Below, one piece after another: positions 1 through 9,669 of a stretch of DNA of 64,000 nt; the stretch's first letter is position 1, and every line of letters begins with the position of its first letter. The notes beneath the pieces were generated by a model. It saw nothing but the letters and a program-made list of their open reading frames with translations. It did not search any database and was not told the origin of the DNA. Source of the DNA: Paraburkholderia youngii (GTDB lineage Bacteria; Pseudomonadota; Gammaproteobacteria; Burkholderiales; Burkholderiaceae); NCBI RefSeq assembly GCF_013366925.1, contig NZ_JAALDK010000001.1, forward strand, positions 4,643,165-4,707,164, in the 5' to 3' direction. Position numbers and translations under genes: made by a program.

Positions 1-1973
1 TCCTTGATGCCAAGACGACGTGAACGCGAACGCACGACCGAGCGCGCCGCTTCGACGGATTCCTTCATCACGTCGCCGAGCGAACCCGTGCGGATCACAT
101 TGCCCTTGCCCGGCATCACTGCGGCTTCGATGGTCAGCAGATCGCCGCCCACTTCCGTCCACGCGAGACCCGTGACCTGGCCCACCTGATTTTCCTTTGC
201 GGCCAGACCGAAGTCGTACTTGCGCACGCCGAGGAACGTGTCGAGATTGCTACCGTCGACCTTCACCGCGCCTTCCGCCTTCTTCAGCAGAAGCATCTTC
301 ACGACCTTGCGGCAAATCTTCGACACTTCACGCTCGAGCGAACGCACGCCCGCTTCACGCGTGTAGTAGCGAATGATGTCGCGGATCGCGGATTCGGTTA
401 CATCGACCTCGCCATCCTTGAGGCCGTTGTTCTTCTTCTGCTTCGGCAACAGATAACGCTGCGCGATGCTGACCTTCTCGTCTTCCGTATAGCCGGACAG
501 ACGAATCACTTCCATCCGGTCGAGCAGTGGCGGCGGAATGTTCAGCGAGTTCGACGTCGCGACGAACATCACGTCCGACAGATCGAAATCGACCTCGACG
601 TAGTGATCGGCAAACGTATGGTTCTGTTCCGGATCGAGCACTTCGAGCAGCGCCGACGACGGATCGCCGCGGAAATCCTGGCCCATCTTGTCGACTTCGT
701 CGAGCAGGAAGAGCGGATTGCGCACGCCGACCTTGGTCAGGCTCTGCAGGATCTTGCCCGGCATCGAACCGATGTACGTACGACGGTGGCCGCGAATCTC
801 GGCTTCGTCACGCACGCCGCCCAATGCCATGCGCACGAACTTGCGGTTCGTCGCGCGCGCGATCGACTGGCCGAGCGAAGTCTTACCGACACCCGGAGGC
901 CCAACGAGGCACAGGATCGGCGCCTTGACTTTGTCGACACGTTGCTGCACCGCGAGGTACTCGAGGATGCGTTCCTTCACCTTCTCGAGACCGAAGTGGT
1001 CTTCGTCGAGCACGCGTTCCGCATTCGACAGGTCGTTGTTGACCTTGCTCTTCTTGCGCCACGGCAAGCCGATCAGCGTGTCGATGTAGTTGCGCACGAC
1101 CGTCGCTTCCGCCGACATCGGCGACATCAGCTTGAGCTTCTTCAGCTCGGCGTCGGCCTTCTTCTTCGCTTCCTTCGGCATGCGGGCAGCCGTGATGCGC
1201 TTCTCGAGCTCCTCGAGATCCGCACCTTCTTCGCCTTCGCCGAGTTCCTTCTGGATCGCCTTGACCTGTTCGTTCAGGTAGTACTCGCGCTGGCTCTTCT
1301 CCATCTGACGCTTCACGCGCCCACGGATACGCTTTTCGACCTGCAGGATGTCGATCTCGGCTTCGAGTTGCGCGAGCAGATGCTCGAGCCGCTCGATCAC
1401 CGGGAACATCTCGAGGATGTGCTGCTTCTGGTCGAGCTTGAGCGGCAGATGCGCGGCAATCGTGTCCGCGAGACGCCCGGCTTCGTCGATACCCGACAAG
1501 GAGGTCAGGATCTCCGGCGGGATCTTCTTGTTCAGCTTCACATACTGGTCGAACTGCGACACGATCGCGCGACGCAGCGCTTCGGTTTCAGCGCTGTCGG
1601 CATGGTCGGGTTCGAGCGGCATGACTTCGCACGAGAACTGCGTTTCCTGTTCTTCGATGGAAAGCGTCTTCGCGCGCTGCAAGCCTTCGACGAGCACCTT
1701 CACGGTACCGTCGGGCAGTTTCAGCATCTGCAGGATGTTGGCGATACACCCTACTTCGTACATGTCCTTTTCGGTCGGCTCATCTTTCGCAGCCGTTTTC
1801 TGGGCGACGAGCATGATGTGCTTGCCGCCTTCCATCGCTGCTTCGAGAGCCTTGATCGACTTCGGGCGGCCTACGAAGAGCGGAATCACCATGTGCGGGA
1901 AAACGACTACGTCGCGCAGCGGGAGCAGCGGCAGCGTAATGCGTTCCGGCGGGAGGAGTTGGGTTCCTGACAT
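1..1973 (-). CDS. lon: Lon ATP-dependent protease (3' end outside window)
   Basis: Cytosolic AAA+ serine protease that degrades misfolded and short-lived regulatory proteins. The window holds 657 codons of a protein that is usually about 800 residues. Seen in order: the N-terminal substrate-binding domain starting [20 protein letters not shown], a coiled region, the AAA+ module with Walker [10 protein letters not shown] near residue 357 and a Walker B/sensor region [14 protein letters not shown], and the start of the protease domain. The reading frame is still open at base 1, so the catalytic Ser and Lys of the Ser-Lys dyad lie beyond the window. The gene follows clpX but is separated from it by a strong terminator, so it probably has its own promoter. 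Confidence 0.97.
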   Translation of the reverse strand, partial: MSGTQLLPPERITLPLLPLRDVVVFPHMVIPLFVGRPKSIKALEAAMEGGKHIMLVAQKTAAKDEPTEKDMYEVGCIANILQMLKLPDGTVKVLVEGLQRAKTLSIEEQETQFSCEVMPLEPDHADSAETEALRRAIVSQFDQYVKLNKKIPPEILTSLSGIDEAGRLADTIAAHLPLKLDQKQHILEMFPVIERLEHLLAQLEAEIDILQVEKRIRGRVKRQMEKSQREYYLNEQVKAIQKELGEGEEGADLEELEKRITAARMPKEAKKKADAELKKLKLMSPMSAEATVVRNYIDTLIGLPWRKKSKVNNDLSNAERVLDEDHFGLEKVKERILEYLAVQQRVDKVKAPILCLVGPPGVGKTSLGQSIARATNRKFVRMALGGVRDEAEIRGHRRTYIGSMPGKILQSLTKVGVRNPLFLLDEVDKMGQDFRGDPSSALLEVLDPEQNHTFADHYVEVDFDLSDVMFVATSNSLNIPPPLLDRMEVIRLSGYTEDEKVSIAQRYLLPKQKKNNGLKDGEVDVTESAIRDIIRYYTREAGVRSLEREVSKICRKVVKMLLLKKAEGAVKVDGSNLDTFLGVRKYDFGLAAKENQVGQVTGLAWTEVGGDLLTIEAAVMPGKGNVIRTGSLGDVMKESVEAARSVVRSRSRRLGIK

Positions 1974-2054
1974 TTCATTTCCCCATGAGTGGAATCAGTT
2001 CGTTCGATAGGTGAGGCCAGCAGAAAATATTGCAAGCCTCCGCGTGTGGGAAAA

Positions 2055-2084
2055 GTTCAGTGACTCCGAAGGTTCAGTGACTCC
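2055..2084. repeat. Two 13-bp direct repeats upstream of lon
   Basis: GTTCAGTGACTCC occurs at 2055-2067 and again at 2072-2084, a 17-bp period. The pair lies between the clpX terminator and the lon start, on the side where the lon promoter must be. It could be a small duplication or a repeated protein-binding site. No named regulator is recognised. Confidence 0.6.
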
Positions 2085-2121
2085 ATAGTTGAGAACAACC
2101 AGCCTGACCACACGATAAACG

Positions 2122-2156
2122 AAAAAGCCGTTCACGTCGCCATGAACGGCTTTTTT
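2122..2156 (-). terminator. Rho-independent terminator after clpX
   Basis: An 8-bp perfect stem (GCCGTTCA, 2127-2134, pairing with 2143-2150) is flanked by A-tract and T-tract, so it can work in both directions. On the minus strand it lies 19 bases past the clpX stop and ends in a T run, separating clpX from lon. Confidence 0.85.
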
Positions 2157-2174
2157 GCAGAACTCGAAAGCCGA

Positions 2175-3446
2175 TCAGTTCGAACCCGCGACCTTCGGCG
2201 CGTCTTCGTAGATCAGCAGCGGTTTGCCGTCGCCGTCGATAACGTTGTCATCGATGATGACCTTGCTGACACCTTTCATTTGCGGAAGGTCGTACATCAC
2301 GTCGAGCAACGCCTGTTCCAGAATCGAACGCAGGCCCCGCGCCCCGGTCTTGCGGCGGATCGCCTTGCGCGCCACGGCCTGCAGCGCGGCCGGACGAATT
2401 TCCAGTTCGACGCGCTCCATGCTGAAGAGCTTGTGATACTGCTTGACCAGCGCATTCTTCGGTTCGACGAGAATCTTCATCAGCGCCGCTTCGTCGAGCT
2501 TGCCGAGCGTGGCAACCACCGGCAGACGGCCGATCAGTTCTGGAATCAGGCCGAACTTGATCAGATCTTCCGGTTCCACTTCGCGCAGCACTTCACCGGC
2601 ATCGCGGTCCTGCTTGCTCTTCACGCTGGCGCCAAAACCGATGCCAGTCTTCTCGGTACGGTCGACGATGACCTTTTCCAGGCCGTCGAACGCGCCGCCG
2701 CAGATGAACAGGATGTTGGTCGTATCGACCTGGATGAAGTCCTGGTTCGGATGCTTACGGCCACCTTGCGGCGGCACCGACGCCATCGTGCCTTCGACCA
2801 GCTTCAGCAGAGCCTGCTGCACGCCCTCGCCCGACACGTCGCGCGTGATGGACGGGTTGTCGGACTTGCGGCTGATCTTGTCGATCTCGTCGATGTAGAC
2901 AATGCCGCGCTGGGCCTTGTCCACCTCGTAATTACAATTCTGCAGCAGCTTCTGGATGATGTTCTCGACATCTTCACCGACATAGCCGGCTTCCGTCAGC
3001 GTGGTCGCGTCGGCGATCACGAACGGCACGTTCAGAAGGCGCGCGAGCGTCTGCGCGAGCAGCGTCTTACCGGAGCCGGTCGGGCCGATCAGCAGGATGT
3101 TGCTCTTCGACAGCTCGATTTCGTCCTTCTTGTCGAGATGCTTGAGACGCTTGTAGTGGTTGTAGACCGCGACCGCGAGGATTTTCTTCGCACGTTCCTG
3201 ACCGATCACGTACTGGTCCAGAATTTCGCGGATTTCCTGCGGAGTCGGTAGGTCGGACTTGGACAAGCCCGCCTCGATGCCCGCGCCTGCAGCCTCGTCA
3301 CGAATGATTTCGTTGCATAGATCGATACATTCATCGCAGATGAATACCGACGGGCCAGCAATCAGTTTCTTGACCTCATGCTGGCTCTTGCCGCAAAACG
3401 AGCAATACAACAGCTTTTCGCTGTTAGAACCTTTCTTGTCCGCCAT
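2175..3446 (-). CDS. clpX: ClpX, ATPase subunit of the Clp protease
   Basis: AAA+ unfoldase that recognises tagged substrates, unfolds them and feeds them to ClpP. The 423 residues match the family length. A C4 zinc-binding domain lies at the N-terminus (Cys15, Cys18, Cys37, Cys40). Walker A GPTGSGKT is at 121-128, Walker [10 protein letters not shown] near 185, and a TGIGFGA stretch matches the ClpP-docking IGF loop. It lies 196 bases downstream of clpP on the same strand, the usual clpP-clpX order. The intervening inverted repeat at 3593-3636 may tune the ratio of the two subunits. Confidence 0.98.
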   Translation of the reverse strand: MADKKGSNSEKLLYCSFCGKSQHEVKKLIAGPSVFICDECIDLCNEIIRDEAAGAGIEAGLSKSDLPTPQEIREILDQYVIGQERAKKILAVAVYNHYKRLKHLDKKDEIELSKSNILLIGPTGSGKTLLAQTLARLLNVPFVIADATTLTEAGYVGEDVENIIQKLLQNCNYEVDKAQRGIVYIDEIDKISRKSDNPSITRDVSGEGVQQALLKLVEGTMASVPPQGGRKHPNQDFIQVDTTNILFICGGAFDGLEKVIVDRTEKTGIGFGASVKSKQDRDAGEVLREVEPEDLIKFGLIPELIGRLPVVATLGKLDEAALMKILVEPKNALVKQYHKLFSMERVELEIRPAALQAVARKAIRRKTGARGLRSILEQALLDVMYDLPQMKGVSKVIIDDNVIDGDGKPLLIYEDAPKVAGSN

Positions 3447-3592
3447 AGATGTGTGAGCCTCCGGACACCGGATTACATAATACGCCGTTTGCCCCCGCCA
3501 CGCAGTTTGGGCGCGGCAGAGCTAGTGAGCAGGATAACGGCGCTTGCCGCAGACGCCCGGACGGAAGTTGAACATTCACCACCGGCCCGATG

Positions 3593-3636
3593 ACGGTTTT
3601 GCCGCAACAGTGGGCAAAACAGCGTGGCAAAACCGT
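3593..3636 (-). other. Inverted repeat between clpP and clpX
   Basis: ACGGTTTTGCC at 3593-3603 is the perfect reverse complement of 3626-3636, giving an 11-bp stem with a 22-base loop just past the clpP stop. No T-run follows on the minus strand, so it looks like a processing, stability or partial-attenuation hairpin rather than a standard terminator. Confidence 0.55.
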
Positions 3637-3642
3637 ACCAGG

Positions 3643-4296
3643 TCAAGGACGTTTGTGCGCCACTTGGTCAACAAGGCCGTACGCCTGCGCGTCATCGCCG
3701 GACATGAAATTGTCGCGGTCGGTGTCACGCGCGATGCGCTCAACGGGCTGACCGGTGTGATGCGCGAGCAGATGATTCAGTCGATCCTTCAGGTACAGGA
3801 TTTCGCGCGCCTGGATTTCGATGTCCGATGCCTGACCGCGCGCGCCGCCGAGCGGCTGGTGAATCATCACGCGCGAATTCGGCAGCGCGAAACGCTTGCC
3901 CTTCGCGCCGGCCGCGAGCAGGAACGCGCCCATGCTTGCCGCGAGCCCCATGCAAAGGGTCGAAACGTCCGGCTTGATGAACTGCATCGTATCGTAGATC
4001 GCCATACCGGCAGACACGGAGCCGCCCGGGCTGTTGATGTAGAAGTAGATGTCCTTGTCTGGATTCTCGCTTTCGAGAAACAGCATCTGCGCAACCACCA
4101 GGTTGGCTGTCTGGTCGTTCACTTCGCCTACGAGGAACACAATGCGTTCCTTCAGCAGACGCGAATAAATATCATACGAACGCTCGCCCCGGCCGCTCGT
4201 TTCCACGACGATCGGCACCAGACCGAGTGCCTGCGCTTCGAGATCCCGGGACGACTGGGAGGTCAACGTGTCCAGCATTTGGGCGCGAAAGGTCAT
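3643..4296 (-). CDS. clpP: ClpP, proteolytic subunit of the Clp protease
   Basis: Serine peptidase that forms the tetradecameric chamber of ClpXP and ClpAP. The 217 residues carry the full triad: Ser121 in GLAASMGAF, His146 in VMIHQPLGG and Asp195 in DTDRDNFMS, spaced 25 and 49 residues apart as in E. coli ClpP. The N-terminal extension before VPIVVE is consistent with a cleaved propeptide. It sits between tig and clpX on the same strand. The tig terminator upstream suggests clpP has its own promoter within 4297-4430. Confidence 0.98.
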   Translation of the reverse strand: MTFRAQMLDTLTSQSSRDLEAQALGLVPIVVETSGRGERSYDIYSRLLKERIVFLVGEVNDQTANLVVAQMLFLESENPDKDIYFYINSPGGSVSAGMAIYDTMQFIKPDVSTLCMGLAASMGAFLLAAGAKGKRFALPNSRVMIHQPLGGARGQASDIEIQAREILYLKDRLNHLLAHHTGQPVERIARDTDRDNFMSGDDAQAYGLVDQVAHKRP

Positions 4297-4430
4297 GCAA
4301 TGGATCCTTGTCTGGAAATATTCTGAATATTAGCTGCTAGACACAGGTTGGTGCGACGAGCCCGTATTCAAGTGCCGTCTTTGTGTGCACCCACGACCGG
4401 GATCCGGTACGTCACACACTCTCGCGGCGC

Positions 4431-4480
4431 AAAAAAACGGCGTGCGGGCCGTCGGTCGCTCCGACAGCCGGCACGCCGTT
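4431..4480 (-). terminator. Rho-independent terminator after tig
   Basis: AACGGCGTGC (4436-4445, plus-strand sense) pairs perfectly with GCACGCCGTT (4471-4480). On the minus strand the stem is followed by a run of seven T. It begins 10 bases beyond the tig stop codon. Confidence 0.85.
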
Positions 4481-4490
4481 GCAGCGACGC

Positions 4491-5837
4491 TTACGATTGC
4501 GCCGTTGCGCTTGCCAGTTCCTCGAAGCTCACTTCCTTGTCCGTCACCTTGGCCTTGCTGAGGACGAAGTCGACGACGTTGGCTTCAACGACGTACGCTT
4601 CCATTTCAGCAAGACGTTGCTGGTTCGAATAATACCAGCGGACGACTTCCTTCGGGTCTTCGTAGCTTTTCGCGAATTCGTCGACTTCGGCACGGATCTG
4701 CTCCGGCTTCGCCTGGAGTTCGTTCGCCTTGACGAGCTCGGCCAACACGAGACCCAGCTTGACGCGGCGCTCGGCCTGTTCCTTGAACATCGCAGCCGGG
4801 ATCGGCGCGTCCTTCGCGTTCGGCACGCCACGCTGCTCCAGATCCTGGCGAGCCATAGCGACGAGGCGTTCCTGATCCTGTTCGATCAGCGCGTTCGGCA
4901 CGTCGAGTTCCGAGATCTTCAGCAGCGCGTCCATCACCTGATTCTTGACGATGGCTTGCGTGCGGCGCTTCGCTTCGCGCTCGAGGTTGTCCTTGATTTC
5001 GGCGCGCATCTTGGTCAGATCGCCGTCCTGGATACCGAGCGATTTCGCGAATTCGCCATCGACTTCCGGCAGATGCGGCCATTCGATCTTCTTCATCGTG
5101 ATCGTGAATTGCGCCGTCTTGCCCGCCACTTCCTTGCCGTGGTAGTCGTCTGGGAACTTCAGGTCGAATTCCTTCGCTTCGCCGACCTTCAGGCCGAGCG
5201 CCGCTTTTTCGAATTCCGGCAGCATGCGGCCTTCGCCGAGGATGAAGCCGAAGTCTTCGGCGCTACCGCCCTGGAATGCTTCACCGTCGATCTTGCCGAC
5301 GAAGTCGACCGTCACTCGGTCGCCTTCTTTGGCGGCCGCGTCCGCGCCGCCGTCGCCGTGCTCGCCGGCTTCGCCGCGAGCGTGGAAGTGCACGCGCTGC
5401 TTGCGCAAGATGTCCAGCGTGCGGTCGATTTCCGCTTCGCTGATGGTGGTCGTGGTGCGCTCGATTTCAGCCGTGGCGACGTCGCCCAGCTTCACTTCCG
5501 GGTACACCTCGAAGGTCGCGTCGAACGCGTAGCTGCCTTCAGCGGCGTCGGTCTTCGGCGCGAAGCTCGGCTGACCCGCCACACGCAGGTTCTCGGCGCG
5601 GCTGATGTCGAAGAATTCCTTGCCGACCTTGTCGCTCAGCACTTCGGCTTCCACCTGGCCCGAATACTGTTGCGTGACCATCTTGAGCGGCACCTTGCCC
5701 GGGCGGAAACCCGGCATGCGCACGTTCTTCGCGAGTTGACGGATACGCGAATCCACTTCCTTCTGCACGGCATCCTTCGGCAGGGAAATCGTCACGCGGC
5801 GTTCGAGCTTGCCGAGGTTTTCAACAACGTTAGCCAT
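4491..5837 (-). CDS. tig: Trigger factor
   Basis: Ribosome-associated chaperone with peptidyl-prolyl isomerase activity that meets nascent chains at the exit tunnel. The 448 residues match the family. The N-terminal ribosome-docking signature GFRPGK is at 43-48, an FKBP-type PPIase domain with [17 protein letters not shown] lies near residues 170-190, and a helical C-terminal arm follows. An AGGACG ribosome binding site precedes the ATG. This is the first gene of the tig-clpP-clpX-lon run. It ends in its own terminator. Confidence 0.98.
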   Translation of the reverse strand: MANVVENLGKLERRVTISLPKDAVQKEVDSRIRQLAKNVRMPGFRPGKVPLKMVTQQYSGQVEAEVLSDKVGKEFFDISRAENLRVAGQPSFAPKTDAAEGSYAFDATFEVYPEVKLGDVATAEIERTTTTISEAEIDRTLDILRKQRVHFHARGEAGEHGDGGADAAAKEGDRVTVDFVGKIDGEAFQGGSAEDFGFILGEGRMLPEFEKAALGLKVGEAKEFDLKFPDDYHGKEVAGKTAQFTITMKKIEWPHLPEVDGEFAKSLGIQDGDLTKMRAEIKDNLEREAKRRTQAIVKNQVMDALLKISELDVPNALIEQDQERLVAMARQDLEQRGVPNAKDAPIPAAMFKEQAERRVKLGLVLAELVKANELQAKPEQIRAEVDEFAKSYEDPKEVVRWYYSNQQRLAEMEAYVVEANVVDFVLSKAKVTDKEVSFEELASATAQS

Positions 5838-6294
5838 GGCTTCAATCGTCCTAAAATTATTCGAGCGAATCAGTTATCTTCTCCGTGCTGCCCGTCGATG
5901 TCGCTTCGCATCGATTTGCGCCGATTGCATCGATCACGCACCTGCGCCGCGGGCTTGCAGGCCGCCGGCAGCACGGTTGAGTCCAAAGAGCCGAATATTT
6001 TAGCAAACTATTTGCGCGCCAAGCCGGGATTCGATGAATGCATCGAGTTTTCCCTTCATTCTGCGCGTTTTGCGGGGCATTTTCGGGTTGTTTTGGCACA
6101 GCAAGCGTGGTTTGTCTCTGGCGTCGCTATCCGGTTTGCAGCGATCCCGCCTATGCCTTTCGACATATTCAGCCGACGCCCCCATGCTGATAAGCTAACG
6201 CACTCGGTCGGGCCACCACCTCCGGTCACCAGCAGCCGGTCGCTTCATCGGCGCCAGCAACCGCTTACAACGACTCAAACCTCTCAGAGACACC
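5838..6294. other. Divergent intergenic region, tig / glycerate kinase
   Basis: This 457-base gap holds no convincing gene. On the minus strand a TAAAAT hexamer (5997-6002) could be a -10 element for tig, giving a leader of about 150 bases, but no good -35 is visible. The glycerate kinase promoter must also lie here. No repeat or RNA structure was recognised. Confidence 0.45.
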
Positions 6295-7440
6295 ATGCCG
6301 AATTCGTCGCCCTCGCCTGTCGTCGTCATCGCTCCCGATTCATTCAAAGGCTCGCTCAGCGCGGAAGAGGTCGCGCAGGCGATCGCAGCCGGCATCCAGC
6401 GTGCACGCCCCGACGCAAGCGTGCGCATTTGTCCGATGGCCGACGGCGGCGAAGGCACGCTCGACGCCATGCTCACGAGCGGCGGCGAGCGCCGCACGCT
6501 TAGTGTGCGCGGCGCGGCCGGCCCGACGCGCGCGGCGCTCACAGGCCTGCTCGCGGATGGCAGCGCAATCATCGAAACGGCGGAGATCGTCGGCATTACG
6601 GACCCAGTCGGCATGGGCGTGCCGGTCGAGGCGCGCAGCACGCGTGGCATGGGCGAAGCGATTCGCGCGTTGCTCGACGCCGGCGTGCGGCGCTTTTTCG
6701 TCGCGCTCGGCGGCAGCAGCACGAACGACGGCGGCGCCGGCTTGCTGACCGGCCTCGGCCTGCAACTGTTCGACGCGCAAGGCAACGCGCTCGAAGGCAC
6801 GCCCGAGCAGCTTGCACGCGTGGCGCGGGTCGATGCGTCGCTACTCGACGCGCGGCTTGCCGACACGCAGTTCGTCGGTATGTCGGACGTCGACAATCCG
6901 CTGACCGGCGAGCACGGCGCGACCGCGATCTTCGGACCGCAAAAAGGCGTGAAGCCCGAACAGGTCGTACCGATCGACGCGGCGCTCGCGCGCTTCGCCG
7001 ATCTGCTCGAAGCCGCGCTCGGCCACAGCGCGCGCGACCTGCCGGGCGCGGGCGCGGCAGGCGGTCTCGGCTTCGCGTTGCATATGCTCGGCGCGCAGTT
7101 CGAGCCGGGCGCGGAGACCGTCGCGCGGCAAATCGGCCTCGACGCGGCGCTCGCCGGCGCCGACTGGCTGATCACCGGCGAAGGCCGCTCCGACGTACAG
7201 ACGCTGCATGGCAAGGCGCCGTTCATCGCGTGCGCGCATGCGCGAGCCGCGGGCGTGCCCGCTACGCTGCTGTCGGGCGCAGTCGACCCCGCCGCGCTGC
7301 CACGCCTCGCCGAACACTTCAGCGGCTGCTTTTCGCCGGCGCCCGGGCCGATCACGCTCGACGTCGCGATTCGCGACGCAGCGCGCCTGCTCGCCAACGA
7401 GGCCGAGCAGTTGACGCGGCTGAAATACGGCGTGCGTTGA
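6295..7440 (+). CDS. Glycerate 2-kinase (GarK/GlxK family)
   Basis: Phosphorylates D-glycerate to 2-phosphoglycerate, feeding glycerate from glyoxylate, glucarate or galactarate breakdown into lower glycolysis. The 381 residues fit the type I glycerate kinase family: N-terminal VVVIAPDSFKGSLSAEEV, then CPMADGGEGTLDAM, LGGSSTNDGGAGLLTGLG and GAAGGLGFA, and a late DWLITGEGRSDVQT. No glyoxylate carboligase or tartronate semialdehyde reductase gene is adjacent, so the donor pathway cannot be named from context. A MarR regulator follows 63 bases downstream. Family assignment is firm, the exact paralogue name is not. Confidence 0.92.
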   Translation: MPNSSPSPVVVIAPDSFKGSLSAEEVAQAIAAGIQRARPDASVRICPMADGGEGTLDAMLTSGGERRTLSVRGAAGPTRAALTGLLADGSAIIETAEIVGITDPVGMGVPVEARSTRGMGEAIRALLDAGVRRFFVALGGSSTNDGGAGLLTGLGLQLFDAQGNALEGTPEQLARVARVDASLLDARLADTQFVGMSDVDNPLTGEHGATAIFGPQKGVKPEQVVPIDAALARFADLLEAALGHSARDLPGAGAAGGLGFALHMLGAQFEPGAETVARQIGLDAALAGADWLITGEGRSDVQTLHGKAPFIACAHARAAGVPATLLSGAVDPAALPRLAEHFSGCFSPAPGPITLDVAIRDAARLLANEAEQLTRLKYGVR

Positions 7441-7503
7441 CCCGCGAAACGGTTGCCGCAACAATCACAGCGCCACGACCGTTCCACACATCACGGGGTG
7501 ACC

Positions 7504-7953
7504 ATGAAGGACTCCGCCAAAGCCGGGCTCGAGCAACTCCTCACGTATCGTCTGCATGTTCTGAACAAACTGGCCGAGCGCGGCATCAGCGCGCGCTATG
7601 CGGCGAAGCTCGACGTAACGCTGCCTGAAGCGCGCGTGATTGCGTCGGTGGGATCGTTCGGACCATTCTCGATCATGGAACTGGCACGTCATGCCAATCT
7701 GGACAAAAGCCAGGCGAGTCGCGCAGCCGAAGCGCTGATCCGGCAGGGACTCGTGCAACGCGAGACGAGCGCCGCGGACGGCCGCGTCGTGCTGGTCTCG
7801 CTGACGCAGGAAGGCCGCGCGCTGTATCGCAAGGTGATGCCGATCGCGCGCAAGTGGAACGGCGATATGTTCGACTGTCTCGACGAAGAAGAAAGGGCCG
7901 CGTTCGGCGCGGCGCTCGACAAGGTAATTCGCGCGATGAACGCGCGGGAGTGA
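7504..7953 (+). CDS. MarR-family transcriptional regulator
   Basis: Winged-helix repressor type, 149 residues. The HTH lies around FGPFSIMELARHANLDKSQA (residues 41-60), followed by a wing region with SAADGRVVLVSLT and dimerisation helices at both ends. The ATG at 7504 is chosen over an in-frame start at 7453 because the MarR fold begins just after it and the upstream 17 residues are unlike the family. It may control the preceding glycerate kinase or an unlinked target. No operator was identified. Confidence 0.88.
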   Translation: MKDSAKAGLEQLLTYRLHVLNKLAERGISARYAAKLDVTLPEARVIASVGSFGPFSIMELARHANLDKSQASRAAEALIRQGLVQRETSAADGRVVLVSLTQEGRALYRKVMPIARKWNGDMFDCLDEEERAAFGAALDKVIRAMNARE

Positions 7954-8072
7954 TCACCCGCGGCGCACCGGCCACATCTGAAGAGCGCCGTTTCACGGCA
8001 TTGGGCGGCGCGTGTCAAAATTGAGCATTGGCCAACGTGCCTTCACCCTCTTTTTCATCCAGGGACGTTTCA

Positions 8073-8360
8073 GTGGACATCAACAAACAGGTCGCGGCAC
8101 TCACCGCGTCGGAACTTCAGACCGCCGGCGCGAGCCAGGCAACCGCAATCGCGGTCAGCGTCGTGCTGCGTCATCTTCGTTCGCCGGAACTGGCGAAACT
8201 TCTGTCGTCGGCATTTGAAAATCATCAGGCCGTGATGCTGCAAACGCCGTGGCCGGACCAGATGCTGCAAGCGTTCGAGTCGACGCGCCGCTTCCTCGAA
8301 GGTGCCGCGCAAGCGGAGTTGCCGGGTTCGCAGCAAGCGCCGGGAACGCCGGGCGCCTAA
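8073..8360 (+). CDS. Small conserved-type protein of unknown function
   Basis: About 95 residues beginning VDINKQVAALTASELQTAGA. The GTG at 8073 has an AGGGA ribosome binding site seven bases upstream and is preferred to an in-frame TTG at 8028. The protein is soluble and helical, with a central LRSPELAKLLSSAFENHQ and a Gly/Pro/Gln-rich end. No domain was recognised. It has its own terminator, which it shares with the convergent tRNA-Leu. Coding status is supported by start signal and codon bias, function is unknown. Confidence 0.7.
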   Translation: MDINKQVAALTASELQTAGASQATAIAVSVVLRHLRSPELAKLLSSAFENHQAVMLQTPWPDQMLQAFESTRRFLEGAAQAELPGSQQAPGTPGA

Positions 8361-8425
8361 GTCGCGCGGCCGCAATGACAAGCCGCGGGGCAACCCTGCG
8401 GCCTTGCAGAGACCGTGCAGCAAAG

Positions 8426-8463
8426 AAAAAACCCCGTCGGTCCAAAGACGTGACGGGGTTTTT
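8426..8463. terminator. Bidirectional terminator between small CDS and tRNA-Leu
   Basis: AAAAACCCCGTC (8426-8437 region) pairs with GACGGGGTTTTT (8452-8463). T-runs on both strands let it stop transcription of the plus-strand gene at 8360 and of tRNA-Leu on the minus strand, 16 bases past its CCA end. Confidence 0.88.
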
Positions 8464-8479
8464 CTTGACTACCAACAAA

Positions 8480-8566
8480 TGGTGCGAGGGAGGGGACTCG
8501 AACCCCTACACCCTTGCGGGCGTCAGGACCTAAACCTGGTGCGTCTACCAATTTCGCCACCCTCGC
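8480..8566 (-). tRNA. tRNA-Leu (anticodon UAG)
   Basis: 87 bases including encoded CCA. The acceptor stem GCGAGGG pairs with CCCTCGC, the D-arm carries TTGGTAGACGC, the anticodon loop TTTAGGT gives UAG (decoding CUA/CUG-type leucine codons), a long class II variable arm follows, and the T-arm has GGTTCGAGTCC. All features of a functional bacterial tRNA-Leu are present. Confidence 0.96.
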
Positions 8567-8652
8567 AGCCGGGTACGCCGCGATGCGTCGTGCCCGATTG
8601 TCCTGTGCACTTCCATGCGCGCCAAACACGTGCCCGAAAGCGTAAGCGCGAG

Positions 8653-8681
8653 ATTCTAACCGATTGATTCGCGCTTGTCTG
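8653..8681 (-). promoter_or_regulatory. Candidate promoter for tRNA-Leu
   Basis: On the minus strand CAGACA (8676-8681) and TAGAAT (8653-8658) are separated by 17 bases, a fair sigma-70 match. Transcription would start near 8646, leaving a leader of about 80 bases to be processed from the tRNA 5' end. Confidence 0.45.
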
Positions 8682-8715
8682 CACCCAGCGGTATCTGCGC
8701 GCGCGGCGCCGATGC

Positions 8716-8721
8716 TACAAT
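8716..8721 (+). promoter_or_regulatory. Candidate -10 element for the phytoene-synthase-fold gene
   Basis: TACAAT lies 75 bases before the GTG at 8797 in the only gap upstream of that gene. No clear -35 hexamer is visible. Confidence 0.35.
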
Positions 8722-8796
8722 TTTCGGCTCGTCGAGACGGGCGCCGCAACGGACGCCAGCGCCCTTCTCGCCAGCCCTTCCCCACACTCTCATCCC

Positions 8797-9633
8797 GTGA
8801 ATTTCGACGACTATTGCCAGCAGAAAGCGGCGCCCCCAGGATCGAGCACCTACTATGCGCTTCGCCAGGCCCGCGCAGCCAGTCAGCCGCTGTTGACGGC
8901 GCTCTTCGCATTGCGTCGCGAGTTCGAGGAAACGGTCAAGGAGACGAGCGATCCCGCGGTCGGCCGCACCAAGCTCGCGTGGTGGCAGAAAGAAATCGCC
9001 GCGCTCGCCGCGGGCTCGCCGTCGCATCCGGTGTCCAAGGCCCTCGCGGCCTATCTGCCCGACGCGCAGGCCGAGTATCCGGCTCTGCAGGAATTGCTCG
9101 CGGGCTTCGAGATGGATCTCGACCAGGCACGCTATCTCGACTATCCGAACCTGCGGCGCTATGTGCGCGGGGTCGGCGGCAATTTCGCGTCGCTGGTGTC
9201 GCGCGCCGCGGCAGCCGGATCGGCCGACGATGCCGAGCAAGCTTCGACGTGGGCCGCTCCGCTCGGCGAGGCGCTGATGCTCGCGCAGTTCGTCGCCGAA
9301 ACCGGCAACGATGCGCGGCACGGCCGCATCTACGTTCCGATCGACGAGATGCAGCGCTACAACGTCACCGCCGCTGATCTGATCAACCGCAAATACACCG
9401 ATGCGTTCACCGAGCTGATGCGCTTCGAGACGCATCGCGCGCGCGATGCCGTGCAGAGCGCGCTCGCCGCGGTGCCCGCGAGCGCGCGGCGTGCCCAGCG
9501 CACGCTGCTCGCGCTCGCGGCGCTCGCGTTGGCGTTGCTCGATGAAATCGAGCGCGACGGTTATCACGTGCTGCATCAACGCATCGCGTTGACGCCGATC
9601 CGCAAGCTATGGATCGCATGGCGCGCGAAGTAG
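8797..9633 (+). CDS. Squalene/phytoene synthase-fold protein lacking the catalytic Asp motifs
   Basis: 278 residues with the trans-isoprenyl diphosphate synthase head-to-head fold: YYALRQARAASQPLLTALFA near the N-terminus and GEALMLAQFVAETGNDARHG followed by RIYVPIDEM in the second conserved region. Active squalene or phytoene synthases carry Asp-rich metal-binding motifs at both places (DDxxD-like and DxxxD). Here the first reads REFEETVKE and the second AETGND, so diphosphate-Mg binding looks lost. No hopanoid or carotenoid genes are near. Such degenerate members resemble mitochondrial NDUFAF6, a complex I assembly factor, and that role is an inference. GTG start. Confidence 0.85.
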   Translation: MNFDDYCQQKAAPPGSSTYYALRQARAASQPLLTALFALRREFEETVKETSDPAVGRTKLAWWQKEIAALAAGSPSHPVSKALAAYLPDAQAEYPALQELLAGFEMDLDQARYLDYPNLRRYVRGVGGNFASLVSRAAAAGSADDAEQASTWAAPLGEALMLAQFVAETGNDARHGRIYVPIDEMQRYNVTAADLINRKYTDAFTELMRFETHRARDAVQSALAAVPASARRAQRTLLALAALALALLDEIERDGYHVLHQRIALTPIRKLWIAWRAK

Positions 9634-9669
9634 CGTGACAGCGAGGCGCGTCGATTCGCGCCCATCCGC

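Noticed and set aside
4383..6503. Plus-strand open frame of 706 codons opposite tig and into the glycerate kinase
   Set aside because: It is antisense to the whole of trigger factor, shows Arg/His/Phe-rich composition of a shadow frame in high-GC DNA, and resembles no protein.
8797..9633. Annotation as hopanoid presqualene diphosphate synthase HpnD
   Set aside because: The Asp-rich catalytic motifs are missing and no hpn genes are nearby, so only the fold is claimed.
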